DNA of 8,140 nucleotides from Propionibacteriaceae bacterium (GTDB lineage: Bacteria; Actinomycetota; Actinomycetes; Propionibacteriales; Propionibacteriaceae), in contig JAIRXX010000203.1 of assembly GCA_031268065.1 (NCBI GenBank), positions 1-8,140 of the forward strand, read 5' to 3'. Under the pieces are notes generated by a model, which worked only from the letters and a program-made list of their open reading frames with translations, was not told the origin of the DNA and made no database searches. This document shows positions 6,599-8,140 of this stretch, piece by piece. Made by a program: the position numbers and the translations under genes. The first letter of the stretch is position 1. Every line of letters begins with the position of its first letter.

Positions 6599-8140
6599 CT
6601 ATTCAAAATCAGCCAAAATGATGGAGTCGGAGTTGACGCGCATGGCCACCAAGTCGGTCAGCGCGGAATAGAGCAATTTGCGGTCGGCGGCGGTGAGCGG
6701 TTGGTGTCCGGCCAATTGCGACTGCGCGTACAAGATTTGCAGGCTGGAGACGAAAGCTTCCTCGTCGGTCGATCTGGCCAGCATCCGAATCAGCGGATTG
6801 CCCCAGTTTAGGCACAGCCGCGCTGAGAAGTCGCCCAGCTTCGCCGCGCGTTCAGCCGTCATCATGTCATCCACCTGGGAGAGCAGGCCGCGCCACAGCG
6901 GGCTGGAAAGCTCACCCGTCCGGGCGCGGTCGAGATGGCGGAAAGTGTCTAAATCGGCCACGTACAAAGCTGGAGTGTCAGGTTGGTCCATGATCCGCAC
7001 CACCACCTGGCAGTCTCGCCCATCCAGGGCGCGGGTGCCGCGCTCCTCCAATTCAACCGCTATCGAGCGGTCGTCGAGCGGCGGCGGATCGAGATGGTCG
7101 AGGATCGCCAGCACGTTCACCCGTTCCACCGCAACGTCATAGTGGCCGGGAAGCATTCGGACCAATTCGGCGTCATGCACGTAGCCGCCGTTGACCACGG
7201 GCATGTCATCGCGGACCACTGCGACCACTTGGCGGAATTCGTCCAATGTCTCGGTGTAGCGGATCGTCTTATGCGCCTTGGTCAGCCGCTCAATGGTCAT
7301 CCGGCCCAGTGAGGTCTCCACCGACAGGAACCTCATCACGAAGCCAGCCAATTCCTCGTCATGCAGGACTAGCTGCTTCAGCGCCGACTCGTGGACGGCG
7401 AGAAATTGCCCCAATCTCCTGGGATCGCTCAAAGTCAGCTCCACCAGCCAGCGCCGGATGGCGTTGCCCAGTTCTTCCCTGGTGTGCTCCAACCGGAAAT
7501 CCTCGACCACCGATTCCCTGCTGGCTGTGGGACTCAAATCGGTGGAGTCCAGCACCGCGCGGACGAAGAAAGCCCAGTCCGGGAGCATCCCGTCTGCGCG
7601 TTCGGAGAGCAGCATCCGCCCCAGATAGACCCTGGACGCCTGCCTGGCGTTGGGCGGCGGCGAGAACGGGAGCACGAAGGCCTTGCCCCTGGTCCCGGTC
7701 GCGGGGGCGGTGATGTTGATCACGTCCAGCGGACGGGCGCCGATGAACTCGGTCCCAAAGCGGTGCAAGTCGGCGGGGTCGGGATCGGGATACAGGAAGA
7801 CTGGATCGCGGTTGATCCGCTCGCTGTCGTGCGGCAGATCGACATAGACCGGGACCGGCAGGAATTCGCCGAATTCCTTCGCCAGCCGGATCACCGTCGC
7901 CTGGGAGAGCAAATCTTTGCTGTCGAAGCGGGGCTGGAGGTGGACCGAGGTTCCAAACGGCACGCCGCCTTCCAACTGCCGCACGGTGAAAGTCCCATTG
8001 GCGTCGCCCACCCATTCGACCCCCGGACCGCCTTTGACGCTGCGCGAAACGATGCGGATGGCGTCGGAGACCATGAAGCAGCTCAGCAGCCCGATCCCGA
8101 ATTGCCCCAGGTAGTCGCTGCGCGGCAGATCGAGAATGTC
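6599..8140 (-). CDS. Divergent Hsp90-family (HtpG-like) chaperone, N-terminus beyond the right edge
   Basis: The visible 513 residues are the middle and C-terminal parts of an Hsp90-type ATP-dependent chaperone. The frame is open to the window edge, so the ATG at 8074 is internal. Counting from the edge, residues 11-22 (LGQFGIGLLSCF) are the glycine-rich ATP-lid motif of GHKL ATPases, which in HtpG reads GQFGVGFYSAF. Residues 171-208 contain VYLGRMLLSERADGMLPDW and end in S-R-E, matching the Hsp90 middle domain; R208 corresponds to the conserved ATP-contacting Arg. Near the C-terminus LNWGNPLIR (443-451) and LYAQSQLAG (470-478) match the dimerisation region. About 100-120 N-terminal residues with the catalytic Glu and the nucleotide-binding Asn and Asp are missing. 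The stretch after the lid motif (about 500 residues) is close to the E. coli HtpG length. The protein is too divergent to be called htpG; it fits the separate 'HSP90 family protein' group of actinobacteria. It ends ILADFE, without an EEVD tail. Confidence 0.9.
   Translation of the reverse strand, partial: DILDLPRSDYLGQFGIGLLSCFMVSDAIRIVSRSVKGGPGVEWVGDANGTFTVRQLEGGVPFGTSVHLQPRFDSKDLLSQATVIRLAKEFGEFLPVPVYVDLPHDSERINRDPVFLYPDPDPADLHRFGTEFIGARPLDVINITAPATGTRGKAFVLPFSPPPNARQASRVYLGRMLLSERADGMLPDWAFFVRAVLDSTDLSPTASRESVVEDFRLEHTREELGNAIRRWLVELTLSDPRRLGQFLAVHESALKQLVLHDEELAGFVMRFLSVETSLGRMTIERLTKAHKTIRYTETLDEFRQVVAVVRDDMPVVNGGYVHDAELVRMLPGHYDVAVERVNVLAILDHLDPPPLDDRSIAVELEERGTRALDGRDCQVVVRIMDQPDTPALYVADLDTFRHLDRARTGELSSPLWRGLLSQVDDMMTAERAAKLGDFSARLCLNWGNPLIRMLARSTDEEAFVSSLQILYAQSQLAGHQPLTAADRKLLYSALTDLVAMRVNSDSIILADFE

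Noticed and set aside
6599..6625. EEVD-type TPR-binding tail on the Hsp90-like protein
   Set aside because: The protein ends ILADFE. It is acidic but does not match the MEEVD signature, so no carboxylate-clamp site is claimed.
6599..8140. GHKL ATPase plus TPR pair as an anti-phage defence system
   Set aside because: The middle and C-terminal domains are those of a full-length Hsp90, and no nuclease, transposase or other defence gene is visible nearby. A chaperone role is simpler.

Overview
The window looks like chromosomal DNA of a fairly GC-rich bacterium, by eye roughly 60% G+C, most probably an actinomycete (Actinomycetota). Two things point there. The first is gene order: an MBL-fold hydrolase, then hisS and aspS, with a DUF349 protein diverging from the MBL gene. 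The second is the aspartyl-tRNA synthetase N-terminus, which matches the actinobacterial type. The hisS product is of the 'LSGFPE' / 'DLTVPFARY' kind that I associate with Micrococcales, Propionibacteriales and Bifidobacteriales rather than with mycobacteria. No genus can be named from the sequence alone.

Layout. From 1 to 2183, all on the minus strand, there is a compact translation operon. In transcription order it is a glyoxalase II-like MBL-fold hydrolase (1470-2183), histidyl-tRNA synthetase hisS (151-1470, sharing one base with the MBL stop codon) and aspartyl-tRNA synthetase aspS (only its first 37 codons lie in the window, 1-112). A divergent intergenic region (2184-2398) holds a plausible leaderless promoter for the operon and a short dyad. 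From 2399 to 3640 on the plus strand there is one DUF349 repeat protein. A 90-bp convergent gap with a weak hairpin separates it from the right-hand block.

The right-hand block (3731-8140, minus strand) is a two-gene unit: a divergent Hsp90-family protein, cut off by the right edge so that its N-terminal nucleotide-binding part is missing, followed after 42 bp by a 941-residue TPR-rich protein. The TPR protein has a Cys/His cluster in its N-terminal third. This Hsp90 + TPR pair is the most interesting part of the window. It resembles the eukaryotic theme of Hsp90 working with TPR co-chaperones, but nothing in the sequence proves an interaction, and the Hsp90 tail does not end in EEVD.

I see no RNA genes, insertion sequences, CRISPR arrays, phage genes or obvious pseudogenes. 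There is no gene-free stretch longer than 300 bases. The window shows a strong local excess of GAATTC that comes from Glu-Phe codon pairs.
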